DNA from: Antedon mediterranea
Taxonomy: Eukaryota > Echinodermata > Crinoidea > Comatulida > Antedonidae
DNA length: 64,000 nucleotides
Assembly: GCF_964355755.1 (NCBI RefSeq)
Contig: NC_092671.1
Coordinates: forward strand, 21,106,001-21,170,000
Direction: 5' to 3'
Shown piece by piece: positions 1 to 11,764 of the stretch. The notes under the pieces were generated by a model. That model did not search any database, was not told the origin of the DNA, and was given only the letters and a program-made list of their open reading frames with translations. The position numbers and the translations under genes were made by a program. Each line of letters begins with the position of its first letter. Positions within the stretch are counted from its first letter, which is position 1.

Positions 1-1140
1 GTTTCAACAAAGTATTAAATCGCAATGTTTTACTGTATTTAGTGGTATATTATTAGTAAAATATTAATATTTCGTTACTAAATGGATAAAGAATATATTT
101 AAAAATTGTTCCTGTTGCCCATCCCTGAACCCTAATGTTACATACAAAACACATATTAAGTTTGTTTAAATCGACTCAAACAATTGGTGGAAGGAAATCG
201 AAAAACAGAATGTTTTAAATTCACTAAATGGCCGCCATTTTGTTTTTCAAAATCATAACCAAAAAAAATACAGATTTTTGATGTTATTTTAGCTTTCGCA
301 TCACGTATGGAAGTGATATTGGTGGCAATGTATATGTCTTAAGGGTCAATTGGATTTCAATTACATCATTTTTTTAAGGTTATTTATGGGCACCATTTTT
401 AAATGGCCACCATAAAGTACAGGTTTTGCTCATTTCTCCTACTGCTCCTATACACACTGTGATGAAGACAAGATTTTGAAAACTCTATCTGTTTATGTTT
501 TGATGATTACAGAATCAAAATTCAGTATTCTAAAATACGGAAAGTGATAGATCATCTACTTATTCCATTTAGGATCAAACTTCATAGTTGAAGGATACTG
601 CTCCACTGGCTTTAGCTGTTGCATTTTTGTTGTTGCATACACTACAGTGTGTGGTGCATACAATGTTAAATACAGTAATAGTTTTAAAATTCTCAATCAA
701 ACTGGCACAATAATTAGTATAACATTATGTACAATCCCTTTCATAATAGTCTCCGAGAGATCCCCACCTGATCTATCGCTATCACGATCCTCAGTACTGT
801 ATGTACTATCGATCATAGTCAATCACAAGATCGGGTTCCATACTGATTACGACCAAGGAGGTACACAAGAAGATACCAGAGATGTACTGTAACTATCATT
901 CGCGTGAAGAAACCAACAAACAAGATATTGTAAAGAAGTTAGAAAAACCATTTTTGCACTTGATTGTTGTTGTTTAAACCTTTTATGATATATTCCTTCC
1001 ATTTTTGATCAATTATAAATGTAAACTTTAATATCGTTGGTGTCAAACTCGTGCGCTAATTTTATACAAATTTGTGTAAAAATATGCCTCCTTTGAATCG
1101 ATTATAGCTCTCCAGGATGGCTGGTGACCCCCTATTTTTT
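1..1140. other. AT-rich intergenic DNA, no gene seen
   Basis: I see no convincing gene. The only open frames are short and lack recognisable protein features. A small palindrome-like word, AAATGGCCGCCATTT, lies at 226-240, with a related GGCCACCAT word near 397-407. Similar words recur at 43560-43700, so this is probably dispersed-repeat DNA. Confidence 0.5.
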
Positions 1141-1144
1141 AAAC

Positions 1145-1262
1145 TTATTATAAAAGCTAATGAGTTGTAGATATGAATTCATGTGATATTTAGATCATAA
1201 GTATGTTATGACATCATCATATGGCCATCTGAAATTAAAACATTGGATTTTTGTCTCTTTTG
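1145..1262 (-). repeat. dispersed repeat, minus-oriented copy
   Basis: Read on the minus strand, this stretch aligns by eye with 2140-2300 on the plus strand. Shared words include GGCCATATGATGA, ATATCTACAACTCATTAGCTT and the flanking AGAGACAAAAATCCA. The two copies form an inverted pair about 0.9 kb apart. The next stretch, 1263-1719, shows nothing further that I can identify. Confidence 0.65.
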
Positions 1263-1719
1263 ACACAGTTTGTCACATTCAATAGTGCATATCACGTAAA
1301 CGATATCAATTTTCTTCCAATTGTCAATATGTTATTACTCAAACTCTTCAGACATATCAACTTTTTTTTTAATTTGAAAAGGTCATCATATTCAAACAGT
1401 TCAATAAACGTGAATGGTGTAAAATATACCATTTACAATGTCAATACCGTCAATCATTAATCTATAGGCATACACATTGTATTACAGTATTATCACTAGA
1501 TGATATACAATAATGTTCCAAACAGCACCCTGTATATTCTACAACATCAATACACACTAGATTGACAATTACTATGCCATCTTATGACATGAAGTCAAGT
1601 TACAGTATACATTATTTTTAAAGAATACACTGTATCAACTAGATTTTAACTATGGACATCATACGTTAGAATATTGTGCACAAAAATGATTATGCCACAG
1701 TATAAATTATATATTGTGT

Positions 1720-2125
1720 ACATACATACAGTGTAGCATAGGTGAAAATATGGGACCCGCCTTTAATTCAAATTTTTACCACCACGATGACGTCATCAAA
1801 ATAAAAGACGAAGATACCAAATTTTTAAGAAGGAAATTGTCTGAGCAACAACATATTAACGTGTTGAAGAAATTTGGATACGCAGAATATAGATGTGCAC
1901 TGTTTTACATGTGATGAACTATGAAAAATAAAATATGAATATACTACTTTTATAATTCAACTGGCCATCCGATTGGCATAATGTTTACATGAATTTGTAT
2001 CTACAGTTCAACAGCTTCCTTTTATTCTGACAAGCTATAACATATTAACATTTACTGTAAAGATAATAATTAAGCTATAGACAATATTAAACACTGGGGG
2101 AAAATGGAATACGAATAAGCGAGAT
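1720..2125 (+). repeat. dispersed repeat with a TGACGTCA core
   Basis: This matches 17650-17860: both have TACAGTGTAG, GGGACCCGCC, a run of TTTTTA, CATCAAAATAAAA, then CAACAACATATTAACGTG and GATGAACTA. The later part (about 1955-2120) matches 22850-23105: CAACTGGCCAT, ACATGAATTTGTATCT, GACAATATTAAA and AAATGGAATA. The short open frame at 1714-1914 is an accident of the repeat. Confidence 0.7.
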
Positions 2126-2139
2126 GCGTTCTATTAAAT

Positions 2140-2300
2140 GCGATGAGCTATGTGAAAGAGACAAAAATCCATTTTTTTTTAATCGAGTGGCCATATGATG
2201 ACGTCAGACAACTTGTCAAGCAACAAAGTTACATGAAATCATATCTACAACTCATTAGCTTTCAAAATAAGTTGAAAAATTGTGGGTCAACAATCTTTCT
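2140..2300 (+). repeat. dispersed repeat, plus-oriented copy
   Basis: Inverted partner of 1145-1262. It contains GGCCATATGATGACGTCA, the same word family found at 22858-22876. It is probably part of the same element family as 1720-2125. Confidence 0.6.
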
Positions 2301-2324
2301 GAAGCGCTATATATCTACACTGTA

Positions 2325-2545
2325 AAAACGGCGTTTAGATTCTAAACGCATAGCTTGTACCCACTTTTTCCACACGTTTAGCTTTTCTATGTGTTTAGAT
2401 TCTAGACGCATAGCTTGTACCCACTTTTTCCACACGTTTAGCTCGATACATGTTTAGCTTTTCTATGCGTTTAGATTATAAATGCATAGCTTGTACCCAC
2501 GTTTCCACATGTTTAGCTTTACACATGTTTAGTTTTTCCACGTAT
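2325..2545. repeat. tandem repeat with TTTAGATTCTAAACGCA words
   Basis: About three degenerate copies of a unit containing GCGTTTAGATTCTAAACGC, CATAGCTTGTACCCAC and TTCCACACGTTTAGC. The first word is itself near-palindromic. From 2546 to 3279 I see no gene and no further repeat, apart from a segment near 2985-3080 that resembles 4270-4360. Confidence 0.7.
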
Positions 2546-3279
2546 TTTTACATATAAACAAGAAATATTTCTTACAAAAAACGCCGCGTAACTTTTTGAC
2601 TGGACAGTTGTAAGAACAGTCTTCATTAATCTAATATAATAGGTCGGCCAATCAAAACGCAAGTGAACAGTTGGGACTTTACTAATTGTGATTTATGTCA
2701 TTGGCCTGTCAGCACAGTCGTTTCTTTCTAGAATTAAACGCACAAACTTGTATTGGGAATAATGTATGTGGTTATTACTATCGCATTTAGGTATTGATAA
2801 TAATAATAATATGGCTTTTGAATATATAATTACTGTCTGTAGAATAACATTTATACATTTTCGGTTCGCGATGAAAAGTTATATGAATGGATTTGTAATA
2901 GGTATTTATAATAATAGTATATGGGATTGCTAAGCTATCACCAAATCGCGTTATAACATTATTTCTCAGGGTTTTTTGCACCATTGATCAATACCAAACG
3001 CGTATCGGTATTATAGTTTTTAATGAATCATTACATTAATAAAAATACCCAATTAAATCAATCGCGTCAGTCCAATTCCGACTTATGTTTCGATCACATA
3101 GTTCTCTGTCTACACTGTCCCAACTAGTTTAACAAAAAAAAGTGTGATGTGCCCAAATATGGTAGTGATATGCCCGAATATCGTAGTGATATGACATCGT
3201 CATGTCTATATAATATGGGCACATCATATTTAGTTTGATAGTATAGACAGAGCTTAAGGATTATATTTAAAAAATGTTT

Positions 3280-3565
3280 TCTTACATTTTGAACGGAAGT
3301 ATTTATTTGTTTATAAGCCCAATTTTCCAGTCTTAATTTTACATTTTGAAAAAAAGTATTTATTTGTTTATAAGCCCAATTTTCCAGTCTTAATTTTACA
3401 TTTTGAAAAAAAAAGTATTTTATTTGTTGATAAGCCCAATTGTGCAGTCTTATTTTACATTTTGAACGAAAGTATTTATTTGTTGATAAGCCCAATTTTG
3501 CATTCTTATTTTACATTTTAAATGAAAGTATTTATTTGTTGATAAGCCGAATTTTTCAGTTTAAT
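3280..3565. repeat. ~58-bp tandem array, five copies
   Basis: Five consecutive copies of a unit of about 58 bp containing TTTACATTTTGAA, AAGTATTTATTTGTT, GATAAGCCCAATTTT and CAGTCTTA. The apparent 123-residue open frame on the minus strand simply reads the array (a repeated NWAYKQINT-type word) and is not a gene. Confidence 0.85.
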
Positions 3566-4440
3566 AATAATGACCCCTTCCACAGTGCTTATACCATATA
3601 CATTTTACATGATATTGACCGTGGGTTCTTTACGCCTCTGATGCATTTGTTTTTATTGTACCTTTTTAATAAATTATTATATGTTTAGGCCTAATCACAC
3701 CCAATTTAATGAAACGGTCAGATTCCGATTTCAATTGAACGAAAGTAGTACTGTATTTATTATTCATTGATAAGCCAAGGGTCCCATGGCGTTAGCTGAT
3801 ATCTTGAGCATTTGACTCTTGTGTGAAACTGTAACACAAATCATTCTTCAAAATCTAAAGAAAGAACCTCACACGTCTTTTTTGTGAGTGATACACTATG
3901 GATATGCCCACGGAAATAATATTATATGTGGACATTGCAAACAATCATAGGCCTACAGTAACAAACATAGAATGGCTAATAAGCATAACATTCAGACTTG
4001 CTTGTTTTCTAGTGGATTTTTATTTACTTTAGCATGTAGAATAAAACTATTAACAGTGGCTATATTAATAATTATACTGATTATCCTTGATGTTATCGCG
4101 TCTAATAATAAAATATTTTGTTGTTGATAAGCCCAATTTTTCAGCCTTGATTTTACATTTTGAACGAAAGTATTTATTAGTTGATAAGCCCAATTTTGCA
4201 GTCTTAATAATGACCCTTCCACAGTGCATTTTACATGATATTGACCGAGGGTTTTTACGCCTCTATAGCCACTGATCAATACCATAATTAATGTACTTTT
4301 TTAAATGAATATTGAAATGTTTCAACATACCCAATTAAAAAAAACGGTCCGTTTTCGAGTTCAATCTTTTGATTAGAGAGGTTGGAGTTTCATTTTGAAC
4401 GAAAGTATTTATTTGATTGATAAGCCAAATTTCTAGTCCT
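3566..4440. repeat. partial duplications of the 58-bp array and its flank
   Basis: The array unit recurs at 4115-4205 (about two copies) and singly near 4392-4440 and 3740-3775. The array flank is also duplicated: 3570-3645 and 4209-4262 share CCTTCCACAGTGC, TTTACATGATATTGACCG and TTTACGCCTCT. The array and its neighbour therefore spread together. No gene seen. Confidence 0.7.
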
Positions 4441-4541
4441 AATGATTTGAGATTCAACGGGTTTTGCTTTCAATTGTATAATAATATAATTATATATATA
4501 TATATATATATATAAATCAAAGAGCTGCATAGGCAGGATAT

Positions 4542-4724
4542 AGAAAAAAATCAAGATCAAATAAGTTAAAACTGCCTCAATATAGATTTATTACTATTTC
4601 TGGTGTTAAAGTATGTAATGGTTCTGAGACATCTCGTAGAATTATAGAAGAAAGAATAATTGTAAAGCTTGGCACTCTTGCCCCTACCGGCATAAATGTA
4701 CAATTTAGATCCTTTAAACATTAA
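4542..4724 (+). pseudogene. Penelope-like element, C-terminal coding remnant
   Basis: The frame from 4542 to the TAA at 4722-4724 encodes about 60 residues ending in a RRIIEERIIVKLGTL word, then a PTGIN word close to the stop. This arrangement (basic/acidic helix, a K-L-x-T-L-x-P-x-G-hN word, stop) resembles the tail that follows the GIY-YIG endonuclease in Penelope-like retroelements. That is a family resemblance recalled from memory, not a search result. Upstream coding sequence is absent, cut off by a stop at 4529-4531 and a (TA)n tract at 4484-4513. The hammerhead-like motif 230 bp downstream fits a Penelope-like element. Alternative: the tail of another retroelement. Confidence 0.45.
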
Positions 4725-4943
4725 TTTTGCCAGAGACATTCACATATTAACAATTATTTACACTTGAAGCTTTTGTCTTTGTTTTAAATTTCCTGCTTTA
4801 TAAGCAACCATTCCTGCTTTGTACACCATAGCTTTTGGAGGCGTGCCTTTATAACTATGCCTTTTGTTTGTTAACATCTTTGATTGGTTGATTTGTTTTA
4901 TTATGTAATTTTGTGACTTATATATGTTATCCTTTGTTACAAT

Positions 4944-4987
4944 TCTTTTCACCTGATGATGGGCTATGCCCGAAACATGTCGTTAAA

Positions 4988-4988
<1 letters not shown>
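4944..4988 (+). ncRNA. hammerhead-ribozyme-like motif
   Basis: The core CTGATGA is at 4953-4959 and GAAAC at 4972-4976. Between them GGGC (4961-4964) can pair with GCCC (4968-4971) across a TAT loop as helix II. GTC at 4979-4981 gives a very short helix III, with cleavage expected after C4981. Helix I can form between 4946-4952 and 4982-4988 with one mismatch. An extra U (4960) lies between the core and helix II. Minimal type-I hammerheads with tiny helix III are known from Penelope-like elements. The extra U makes activity uncertain. Confidence 0.5.
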
Positions 4989-5236
<248 letters not shown>

Positions 5237-5454
5237 TAATATTAAGTATAATTATGAATTCACCAACACTTTCAGGCCCGGGCCCGAGTTTGTGTAGACC
5301 AGACTTCCATGCACAGCCACATGTTAAGTAATATGAATCTCTTTATGATTTTAATATGGTTCGAAATGATATTACACAACAACAATTAGACAGCAACTGT
5401 GCAAGAGTCCAACTAATAAAATCGGAATGATCAATTAATTGAACATTTACAGCA

Positions 5455-5829
5455 TAAGGCCCATACACTAGGACAATAACGATCGACGATAAATACTAAA
5501 TAGACAAATGTGCATTTTTAATACATAAACCAAAAGAAATATAAACAATTCCTTTGATGAAAATTATATTTTCACACGTCCAATCAAATGACGTCATGAT
5601 TAGTAAGACCAATAATATCGTGACAATACAGCGATTTTATTGTTTTTATTTATCATGACGTCATTTGATTGGAATTTGAAAAACATTATTTTTATCAAAG
5701 ACAGCATAAATGATTATCCTATAGGTCTAGAACGAAAACCTTTCTAATTTCTTTTGGTTTATGTAAAAGAAATGCATGCTTATATATTATCGTCCGTCGT
5801 TATCGTCATAGTGTAATTGGGCCTTTATA
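5455..5829. mobile_element. MITE with long terminal inverted repeats
   Basis: The two halves fold on each other. The left start AAGGCCCATACACTA pairs with the reverse complement of the right end (AAGGCCCAATTACACTA). TACATAAACCAAAAGAAAT and CCAATCAAATGACGTCATGA occur once on each arm in opposite orientation. Total about 375 bp with no coding capacity. TA is present at both edges, compatible with a TA target duplication. The stretch 5830-6204 shows nothing. Confidence 0.75.
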
Positions 5830-6204
5830 CAAAAAAATAAATAAATTGATTACGAAGTTACATGCCATTTTCACCTATCACCAAAAAACTAACCTTTTCA
5901 ACACTAATTAATTGTTACGAAGCCAATTGATATTATATATTTCATTAAAACTGAACTTTACGGTAAATGAAGAGTAAGTATCAGTTAATATGAATAATAT
6001 AACTAGTAGGTCTATGAACTTGCGTCCAGACACAGAACTGTAACATTACTATCATAAATGTTGAAACCACTTATAAAACCTTTTTTTATAGAAAATATAA
6101 TTGTGCTAGGAGAAGGCAAATAAACAAATAGATAATGTACAAACCTTTTTCTGGATTAATTAATGGAGCAGGCGTTCCTAATAATCTGCTGCTGCTACCT
6201 ATAT

Positions 6205-6417
6205 ATATAGGTTGCTCTATTCACAGAAAAAAAATTTCATTCATGAACGTTTTTTTTTTGGTTGTTTTTTCAAAATCGATTAGGTTTAAAAAATGCGTTG
6301 GAGTTGTATGAATGATCTTTCATAAGTGTACATTTTGTAAAAACGTAAATTTAAAAAATCAGTGATATGGCTCGATATTTATTTATTTTTTTGCAATATG
6401 GATGGAGCAACCTATAT
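6205..6417. mobile_element. small MITE-like element
   Basis: The left end ATATAGGTTGCTCTAT (from 6205) is mirrored by ATGGAGCAACCTATAT at the right end (6402-6417). The interior is A/T-run rich and non-coding. Length about 213 bp. No target duplication could be fixed. Confidence 0.6.
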
Positions 6418-6689
6418 TGAACATTTATACCAAGTATCAAATGCGTACCCATCAGGCATCATGGATGGGCTAGAATACTACTTACAGGTTAGGTTAGCCT
6501 AGCTGGGCTAACCTACCTCACCTCTCTCGAAAATGCGACCGAAATTACTGAAGCCCAGGCCTAACTAAAGCAACCAACCAACCAGGCCTACTTAATTTAA
6601 AATTAACTCTATATAGGCCTAGGCTAGCTAGCCCTAGATAGATTAATTAGTGATCCGTAGTAGTGGGCTAACACCTTTGGCTCTACGGA

Positions 6690-6735
6690 TGCTAGTCAAG
6701 TCGCCCCATCGCAAAGTCGCCCCAAAACGTTAAAA
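6690..6735 (-). repeat. short copy of the 17-bp GGGGCGACTTTGC repeat
   Basis: On the minus strand this reads two units of GGGGCGACTTTGCGAT, then GGGGCGACTTGACT. That is the same flank that ends the large array at 15358, so this is a truncated copy of the 15144-15358 locus. The surrounding 6418-6960 is rich in TAGGCCTA and GGCTAACCT words and has no gene. Confidence 0.7.
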
Positions 6736-7006
6736 AATAGTTTACAAGTGCGTAAAATGTCGCAATGATACACAAAATAACACGGAACGTGTAGGCCTAG
6801 GCATAAAAGGGGGAAGCCCCGCCATGTAGGCCCTAGTCTCACTCTCAGGTCACACGATCGGCACGCACCCCCATCATCAGAGACGAAGCCCCCGACTAAT
6901 CATTCCGCGGTCGCACTCTAACGTGCTAGCTTAATTAGGTAATTACCAGCACAGGCCCGTATGCAGCATTTATAATGGGGGGAGTGCGAGCAAGAATGGC
7001 TGGGGG

Positions 7007-7055
7007 CCAGGGGGGCCGCCAAGGGCCCCCGGGGGCCGCCAAGGGCCCCCGGTCA
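7007..7055. repeat. GC-rich 22-bp direct repeat
   Basis: GGGGCCGCCAAGGGCCCCC occurs twice in tandem and a third time near 7264-7283. It lies in an unusually GC-rich pocket (6960-7380), and the longer open frames there are by-products of base composition. Confidence 0.7.
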
Positions 7056-7279
7056 GGGGCGTTATTTGACGTTCTAAAGACTGATGTAAGACTCTCTGTT
7101 GTGGCTTGGGCTAGTTGAACGATGGACACCAGAACTTAACGCTTTCATGATGAGACCAACTCAGCAGGGGTGGCGCCAGGATCTTCCCGACGCGGGGGCT
7201 ACATTCCCCGACGAGGGGGGGCTATGCGAGCGAAGCGCGAGCATCATCACTAGGCTGAGGGCCAGGGGCCGCCAAGGGC

Positions 7280-7835
7280 CCCCGAAGCCGGGTGTGTAGA
7301 AAGCGACGACCTCGAATTGGACGACCCCAACGACCCGGGCGACCTCGAATTGAACGACCTCGAATTGAACGACCCATAACACGAAACCGACGACCCCTAT
7401 CCTAGCCTAGCCTAGGCCTAAGTGTGGTATAACATCCCAAAGCCGAACATAGCCAAAGATCTTTAAACTATACCTTATTATATAATACTCGCAAGCAAGC
7501 AATTGATTGAAAAAATACAGAAATATCGCCATTTGATACTGACACGAACAAACGAAAAGATATGGAACGCCAAGAGTGCATCATTAAAACTGCATTCGAC
7601 ATATTAAAAATAAATTTAAAAGAAATAAATATTATACAATACATGGTTAAACCATGGACGTATAATTACATCTCGTCTTCTTATAACGAACACTATAGGC
7701 CTACCAAGCAGCGTAACATGTGCATGGGGGGGATATGACCGGTTGGGCCGCCGACAACAAGTTGAGCCGCCGGTAATTTCTATGAAACGGCCAGTGCGTC
7801 TTTTACGACATTTCGCGTAGTGATAGAGTGGTGTC
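7280..7835. repeat. outer inverted-repeat arm, left
   Basis: Reads as the inverted partner of 11765-12390. Shared in opposite orientation are GACGACCCATAACACGAAAC, GATCTTTAAAC, ACTCGCAAGCAAGCAATT, GGAACGCCAAGAGTGCATC and CATTAAAACTGCATTCGA. A 15-bp tandem (GACCTCGAATTGGAC) occupies about 7310-7376. The arm's inner end has diverged more than its outer end. Confidence 0.8.
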
Positions 7836-8473
7836 CTAGTAGGCCCTACTAGTGGAGTCTGTTAGGGATATTTTGGTTCACTTTTTTCCAAAAGCATCAA
7901 ATTTGGTATACAGGTTGCCCACCCTATACAAATTAAATTTTTGATGGGCGCCAAGCAAAATGACCCCTTGGGTCACCTAATTTGCATAATTTTAAATGGC
8001 GGACACTTTCGCTTAAACAGTCTATATCTCTGAAACTACTGGTCATAGAGAGTTGATTTTTAGCTCAAAATGTTCAGAACATAAACATTCCTATTTACTC
8101 TAATGAAGTATTTTGGAAAAAAATGACCGGAAGTACCAGTTTTAACCTTTGACCCATATTTTAAGGCATTGCCATATCTCAGTAAATACGGTAGTTGTCA
8201 CAGACAGTTTATTTAAGTGTCAAATTGTTCAGAATATATATGTTACTATCTAGTTTAATGAAACATTTTATCCAAAAATGACCGGAAGTACTCAGTTTTG
8301 CCTTTGACCGTTACGGTGTAATTACCAACCTTTTTATGGTTAATATATTTTGATATCCATAAAATTACTTGTCATAGAGAGTTAATGTTGGTTTCAAAAT
8401 GTTCAGAACATAAACATTTCTATTTACTATAATAAAGTTTTTTTTCTAAAATAATGACCAGAAATACCATATT

Positions 8474-8486
8474 TGACCTTTGACCT
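8474..8486 (-). promoter_or_regulatory. perfect DR1 nuclear-receptor half-site pair
   Basis: On the minus strand this reads AGGTCA-A-AGGTCA, two consensus half-sites spaced by one base, the arrangement bound by HNF4 and RXR heterodimers. It lies within the left foldback arm; whether it is used is unknown. Confidence 0.4.
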
Positions 8487-9199
8487 GTTTTTTCAGGCAA
8501 ATTGCTATATCTCATTATTGGGTTGGCGTGGAAAGTTCATTTTGGTGTCAGATTGTTCAGAATATATATGTTACTATTATGTTTAATAGAAGATTTTTCC
8601 AAAAAATGTCAGGAAGTACAGTTGACCTGTTACATACATAAAATTATAAATTTGTTCAAGTTAACTGTATATTTATATTATTTTGCAATCCACTTTTGAG
8701 CACTTGTCGAAGATGGCTACTTGCATGTACAATTGAACGAAGTATACTGAATGAAGTTGAATATATTTGTAGTGAGTCTAGAGTAACGCAAATGAGAGAA
8801 AATTGTATAGACAAAAAATACCCAATCTCATTCTCATCTAATCGAGTACTTAAATGAAGTCTTCTACACATTTAGCAATAATGTTTACTGATGAAATCTA
8901 TTCAAGTTTTGTTTTGGAAAGTTAGTGTTTCCATCACTTGTGTTTGTTTGGTTGTTACATTCAGGGTAATTGTCCTATATTGCATTTCTTCGCTGAGTAT
9001 CTTTCTTTAAAGGGCCTTCAAACTGGGGTATAACCTACTAATTAAAAGGATGGACATTTTCGGGATGCACAATATAAAAACTAGACTACTGTTGCCATCA
9101 CGAACCACAACTGAAAAATATATTTTTTCCACCAGACCTAAAGTAATCCTTGGTCCGCCAAACTTGGCAGAATTCTCGAATTTTAATTTTAAAAAATTT

Positions 9200-9840
9200 G
9201 GCCATCATCTGGACACGATTTGGGTATTACAGTTTTGTTACTTATGACATTACGCCTTAGTATCATCTTTTTCATTATTGCCTTTTTACTTGATTTTTGG
9301 TTGATTAGTAAATGTTAAATTGTTGTTATATTGGAATTGGTAACAACTCTTGGCTTGTGTAACATAATGTATTGATGAGCTGTTTTAACCTCATGAACAG
9401 ATTTACTTTTATTACTTTCATTTCTTTTATGTACATTTTCAAAGTATTGAATGATGTGTCCTTTCTCATATCGAGTATTTGGAAAATAATGGCTTATTCA
9501 AACTTCTTTAGCAATCCTTGAACAGTCTGGTTGGTTCAGTCACCAAGCACATGTATGGTAATTGTAATATTTTCATTGTTCTCGTAAAGACGAAATTCCC
9601 CATCATGTTCTGAGCTTGAGTATGATATTGTTTCTTAGAAATGAGGCTAAACCTTTTTGTTGATTTTTGCATAACATTTCCATTCATAAAATTTGAATTG
9701 TTCACATAGTCAAGGACATGCAATACAGAGTTCATTTTAAGTTTGAAAAAAGGGCAATATATGAAAAAGAGGATACTAGAGCGTAACATGTCATTAGTAA
9801 CAAAACTGTTCCTATTCATCCAATCTCTTCTAGATGATTA
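9200..9840. other. spacer of the foldback element
   Basis: About 640 bp between the two arms. It has one 103-residue minus-strand open frame (9508-9819) with no motif that I recognise. I see no transposase signature. Confidence 0.5.
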
Positions 9841-10514
9841 CTGTATATGGTCGATTTCTTTTTTTTTTTAATTTGAAAATCTTTGAGAACCACCAAGCTG
9901 GACGGTCCTTGGATGACTTGGGTCTGGCGGACAGAAATCCTCGGTGTCTTTTCCCCATTCAGTGGTTGTTCGTGTTATGGCAACAAAGAGAAATGTAGCA
10001 ACATGAAATTGTTATGCAACAGCAAACACAAGTGACGGAAACACTAACTTTCCAAAACAAAACTTTTACTGGATTTCATCAGTAGGCCTACACATTATTG
10101 CTAAATATGTGGAAGACTTCATTTAAGTACTCGATTAGATGAGATTGGGTATTTTTTGTATATAAAATTTTCTCATTTCTCATTTACATTACTCTAGACT
10201 CACTACAAATAGGACAATCTATTCAACTTTGTTCAGTATACTTTGTTCAATTGCACATGCAAGCAGCCATCTTCGACAAGTGCTCAAAAGTGGGTTGCAA
10301 AATAATATCATAAATATAGAGTTAACTATACAATTAACTGAACAAATTTATAAATTTTATGTATTTAACAAGTCAATAACTATACTTCCTGACATTTTTT
10401 TGAAAAGTCTTCTATTAAGCAGAATAGAAACATATATATTCTGAACAATCTGATACCAAAATGAACTTTCCACTCCAACCCAATAATGAGATATGGCAAT
10501 TTGCCTGAAAAAAC

Positions 10515-10527
10515 AGGTCAAAGGTCA
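10515..10527 (+). promoter_or_regulatory. perfect DR1, right-arm copy
   Basis: AGGTCA-A-AGGTCA, the inverted partner of 8474-8486. The motif is intact in both arms, although neighbouring bases have diverged. Confidence 0.4.
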
Positions 10528-11154
10528 AATATGGTATTTCTGGTCATTATTTGAGAAAAAACTTTATTATAGTAAATAGAAATGTTTATGTTCTGAACAT
10601 TTTGACACCAACATTAACTCTCTATGACAAGTAGTTTTATGGATATCAAAATATATTAACCGTAACAAGGCTGGTAATTACATCGTAACGGTCAAAGCCA
10701 AAACTGAGTACTTCCGGTCATTTTTGGATAAAATGTTTCATTAAATTAAATAGTAACATATATATTCTGAACAATTTGACACTTAAATAAACTGTCTGTG
10801 ACAACTATTTACTGAGATATGGCAATGCCTTAAAATATGGGTCAAAGGTTAAAACTGGTACTTTCGGTCATTCTTTTCAAAAAAACTTCATTAGAGTAAA
10901 TAGGAATGTTTATGTTCTGAACATTTTGGGCTAAAAATTAACTCTCTATGACCAGTATTTTTAGAGATATAGACTGTTTAAGCGAAAATGTCCGCCATTT
11001 TAAATTATGCAAATTAGGTGACCCAAGGGGTCATTTTGCTTGGCGCCCATCAAAAATTGAATTTGTATAGGGTGGGCAACCTGTATACCAAATTTGGTGC
11101 TTTTGGAAGAAACTGAACCAAACACCCTTATTTCAGCCCTAACAGACTCCACTA

Positions 11155-11764
11155 TACATAAGTTCATGGTCTTTAGGTTTATTGTGTCATGAAAATAAAT
11201 AATAATTACATACTACAATTTTGTTGGTTTGAAACAGCAAAGGAAAGTAGTCATATTTAATAATTTAATTGTTTTTAATCTTTCAAGGTAAAAATGCAGT
11301 GCACTCCATAATATTTTTCTCGGTGTATGCCTACCACGTAAAATCACGTTGTCTCTCAGGACTAATAGAGTATTGATATTCTTCGAATGAGGTTAAATAA
11401 TTATTATTTTTTATTTACTATCTTTTAATATCATATTTTATTGAATTTTACAATGTTAATACACAAAATATTTTTCTAAAAAACGGTGATTTTATGCAAT
11501 TATTTTATTTCAACTGCCGCCTGAGAGGGCAACATGTTTACGTCATTTTTGGCTAAAAACGATCATTTTCGGTCATGTTTTAGGCCTTATATTTTGGAAT
11601 CTACAAGTCAGATATTCATAATTATTTCTCTTTAATTATAATATTTAATAATATATACTAAAAACCGTGATATATAAACTTTGGAATATACATCGTTATA
11701 TCTAATAATTAATATAAATAGAACTTCTATTAAATAGAAACGAGCACCGGCGAAAGTAAGCATT
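11155..11764. other. unpaired 0.6-kb segment inside the compound inverted repeat
   Basis: The left side has only about 60 bp at the corresponding place (7794-7849), so this segment is either an insertion on the right or a deletion on the left. It is AT-rich and I find no gene or clear terminal repeats. Confidence 0.5.

Larger units (their letters stand above)
7850..11154. mobile_element. foldback DNA element with ~1.1-kb inverted arms
   Basis: The left end TAGTGGAGTCTGTTAGGG (7850-7867) is mirrored at the right end (11137-11154). The arms correspond almost continuously from 7850 to about 8952 and from about 10025 to 11154, with scattered mismatches. A weaker continuation pairs about 9085-9200 with 9840-9985. 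Each arm is itself built from four degenerate ~155-bp units containing TGTTCAGAA-ATA and TGACCGGAAGTAC words. Possible 3-bp target duplication TAC. No transposase found. Open frames inside are short and unlike known proteins. Confidence 0.75.

Noticed and set aside
1714-1914. 66-residue open frame as a gene
   Set aside because: It is part of a dispersed repeat. The copy at 17650-17860 has the same sequence with the frame destroyed.
3280-3565. CRISPR-like regular repeats
   Set aside because: The units are contiguous and degenerate, without unique spacers of constant size, and the window is clearly eukaryotic. The same applies to 15144-15358 and the GATATC arrays.
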